From positions 1 through 64,000 of the forward strand of contig JAPOXD010000022.1 in assembly GCA_026707285.1 (NCBI GenBank): 64,000 nt of DNA, written 5' to 3'. Positions 63,502-64,000 of the stretch are shown piece by piece (the stretch's first letter is position 1; each line of letters opens with the position of its first letter). This DNA is from Chloroflexota bacterium (GTDB lineage Bacteria > Chloroflexota > UBA11872). The position numbers were made by a program, and so were the translations under genes. The notes beneath the pieces were generated by a model that worked only from the letters and a program-made list of their open reading frames with translations, was not told the DNA's origin and searched no databases.

Positions 63502-64000
63502 TCAGGCGGCGACCAGCCGCCGGTCGCGGGCGACCTCGCGTCCGCCGAGGTAGACGGCGATCGGGTCGGCCACGCAGCAGATGTTCTCGCCCACGTCGTC
63601 CTCGACCACCAGCACGTCGGCGGCAAGTCCCGGCTTGAGCGCGCCGGTGACGTCGCCCAGGCCGATGGTGCTCGCGGGGGCGTAGGTGGTGATGTTGATG
63701 GCCTCGACCGGCGAAAGGTCGAGCGTGACCGCGGCGGCGATGATGGTGAGCGCGAACTCGTCGTGCTTGGTGGTCATCACGCCCGCGTCGCTGGAGACGA
63801 CCATCGGCGTGCCGCTGGCGCGCATGGCGCGGTGGTAGCGACCCCGCTCGTGCAGCTCCTCGCGGTCCGACTCGGACATCTCGTCCAGGTGGTCGACGCC
63901 GCGCACGTAGTCCCGGCTGCCCGCGCCGACAGTCATATGCACCGACTGCGTGGCGGGCTGGATGCGGGCCGCGGCTTCGGCGTCGAAGCGGAAGGCGCCG
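63502..64000 (-). CDS. Amidohydrolase-family protein, cut by window edge
   Basis: The C-terminal part of a metal-dependent amidohydrolase: MVVSSDAGVMTTKHDEFALT, SPVEAINITTYAPASTIGLG, and the C-terminal LKPGLAADVLVVEDDVGEN with the composite beta-domain. Metal-binding Asp is likely in SSDAGV. The frame stays open to position 64000, so the N-terminal HxH half lies outside the window. Substrate unknown. Confidence 0.8.
   Translation of the reverse strand, partial: GAFRFDAEAAARIQPATQSVHMTVGAGSRDYVRGVDHLDEMSESDREELHERGRYHRAMRASGTPMVVSSDAGVMTTKHDEFALTIIAAAVTLDLSPVEAINITTYAPASTIGLGDVTGALKPGLAADVLVVEDDVGENICCVADPIAVYLGGREVARDRRLVAA

Overview
This 64 kb window is GC-rich chromosomal DNA, about 60 protein genes packed on both strands with many 1-20 nt gaps or overlaps. 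No tRNA, rRNA, CRISPR array or complete insertion sequence was found. The gene content best fits an uncultivated Chloroflexota-like bacterium. Supporting points are an atpZ-atpBEFHAGDC-murA-mreB block, secreted or membrane proteins with Pro/Thr-rich linkers and beta-propellers, a SufR-IscS-IscA operon, a pyrophosphate-type phosphofructokinase and many small dispersed palindromic repeats. The phylum is an inference; nothing in the window fixes the taxonomy.

Layout. 1-5.8 kb: a methyl-cycle cluster on the + strand (mtnA, mtnP, a PfkB kinase, ahcY, metK). 5.9-19.2 kb: a secreted beta-propeller protein, an XRE regulator, a HAD hydrolase, aconitase X, an acetyltransferase, a divergent PlsY with DegV, a zinc-ribbon protein, glycerate kinase, a LysM protein and an Asp-box propeller. 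19.3-28.6 kb: the ATP synthase operon followed by murA and mreB. 28.6-36.7 kb: a hydroxyacid dehydrogenase, folE, a secreted trypsin-like protease, an MOP-type transporter, a 3-hydroxyacyl-CoA dehydrogenase, a membrane protein and a zinc-ribbon peptide. 36.9-39.8 kb: a large exported metallopeptidase with unusual helical repeats. 39.9-50.3 kb: M20 peptidase, LpdA, a KDG-type kinase, YbjQ, amidase, nitroreductase, PPi-PFK, NadA, a retropepsin-like protein with a small partner, and the primary-type sigma factor. 50.4-55.5 kb: the Fe-S operon (sufR-like, iscS, iscA), a small CxxCxGxG protein, SDR, double GNAT and Rieske proteins. 55.7-59.98 kb: alaX-ileS behind a T-box leader. 60-61.6 kb: a lower-GC accessory islet with a DUF6941-like gene, a RelB/YafQ toxin-antitoxin pair and a vapC remnant. 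61.6-64 kb: a glycoside-hydrolase-like protein and a truncated amidohydrolase.

How the genes work together. MetK makes AdoMet; AhcY removes S-adenosylhomocysteine; MtnP and MtnA process methylthioadenosine; the PfkB kinase between them may remove adenosine. The ATP synthase genes sit with cell-wall (murA) and shape (mreB) genes as in Firmicutes. A SufR-like Fe-S sensor heads its own cluster-assembly operon. Ile-tRNA synthetase and a tRNA-editing protein appear controlled by uncharged tRNA through the T-box.

Promoters visible by eye have TATACT/TAGACT-like -10 boxes, often 15-40 nt from the start codon and in two cases with a TTGTTG -35 at 17 nt. The most unusual items are the repeat-bearing metallopeptidase (36.9-39.8 kb), the retropepsin/small-protein pair (48.4-49.1 kb), the DUF6941-RelB-YafQ trio (60.2-61.1 kb), the T-box operon and an in-frame double palindromic-repeat insertion inside the PfkB kinase.
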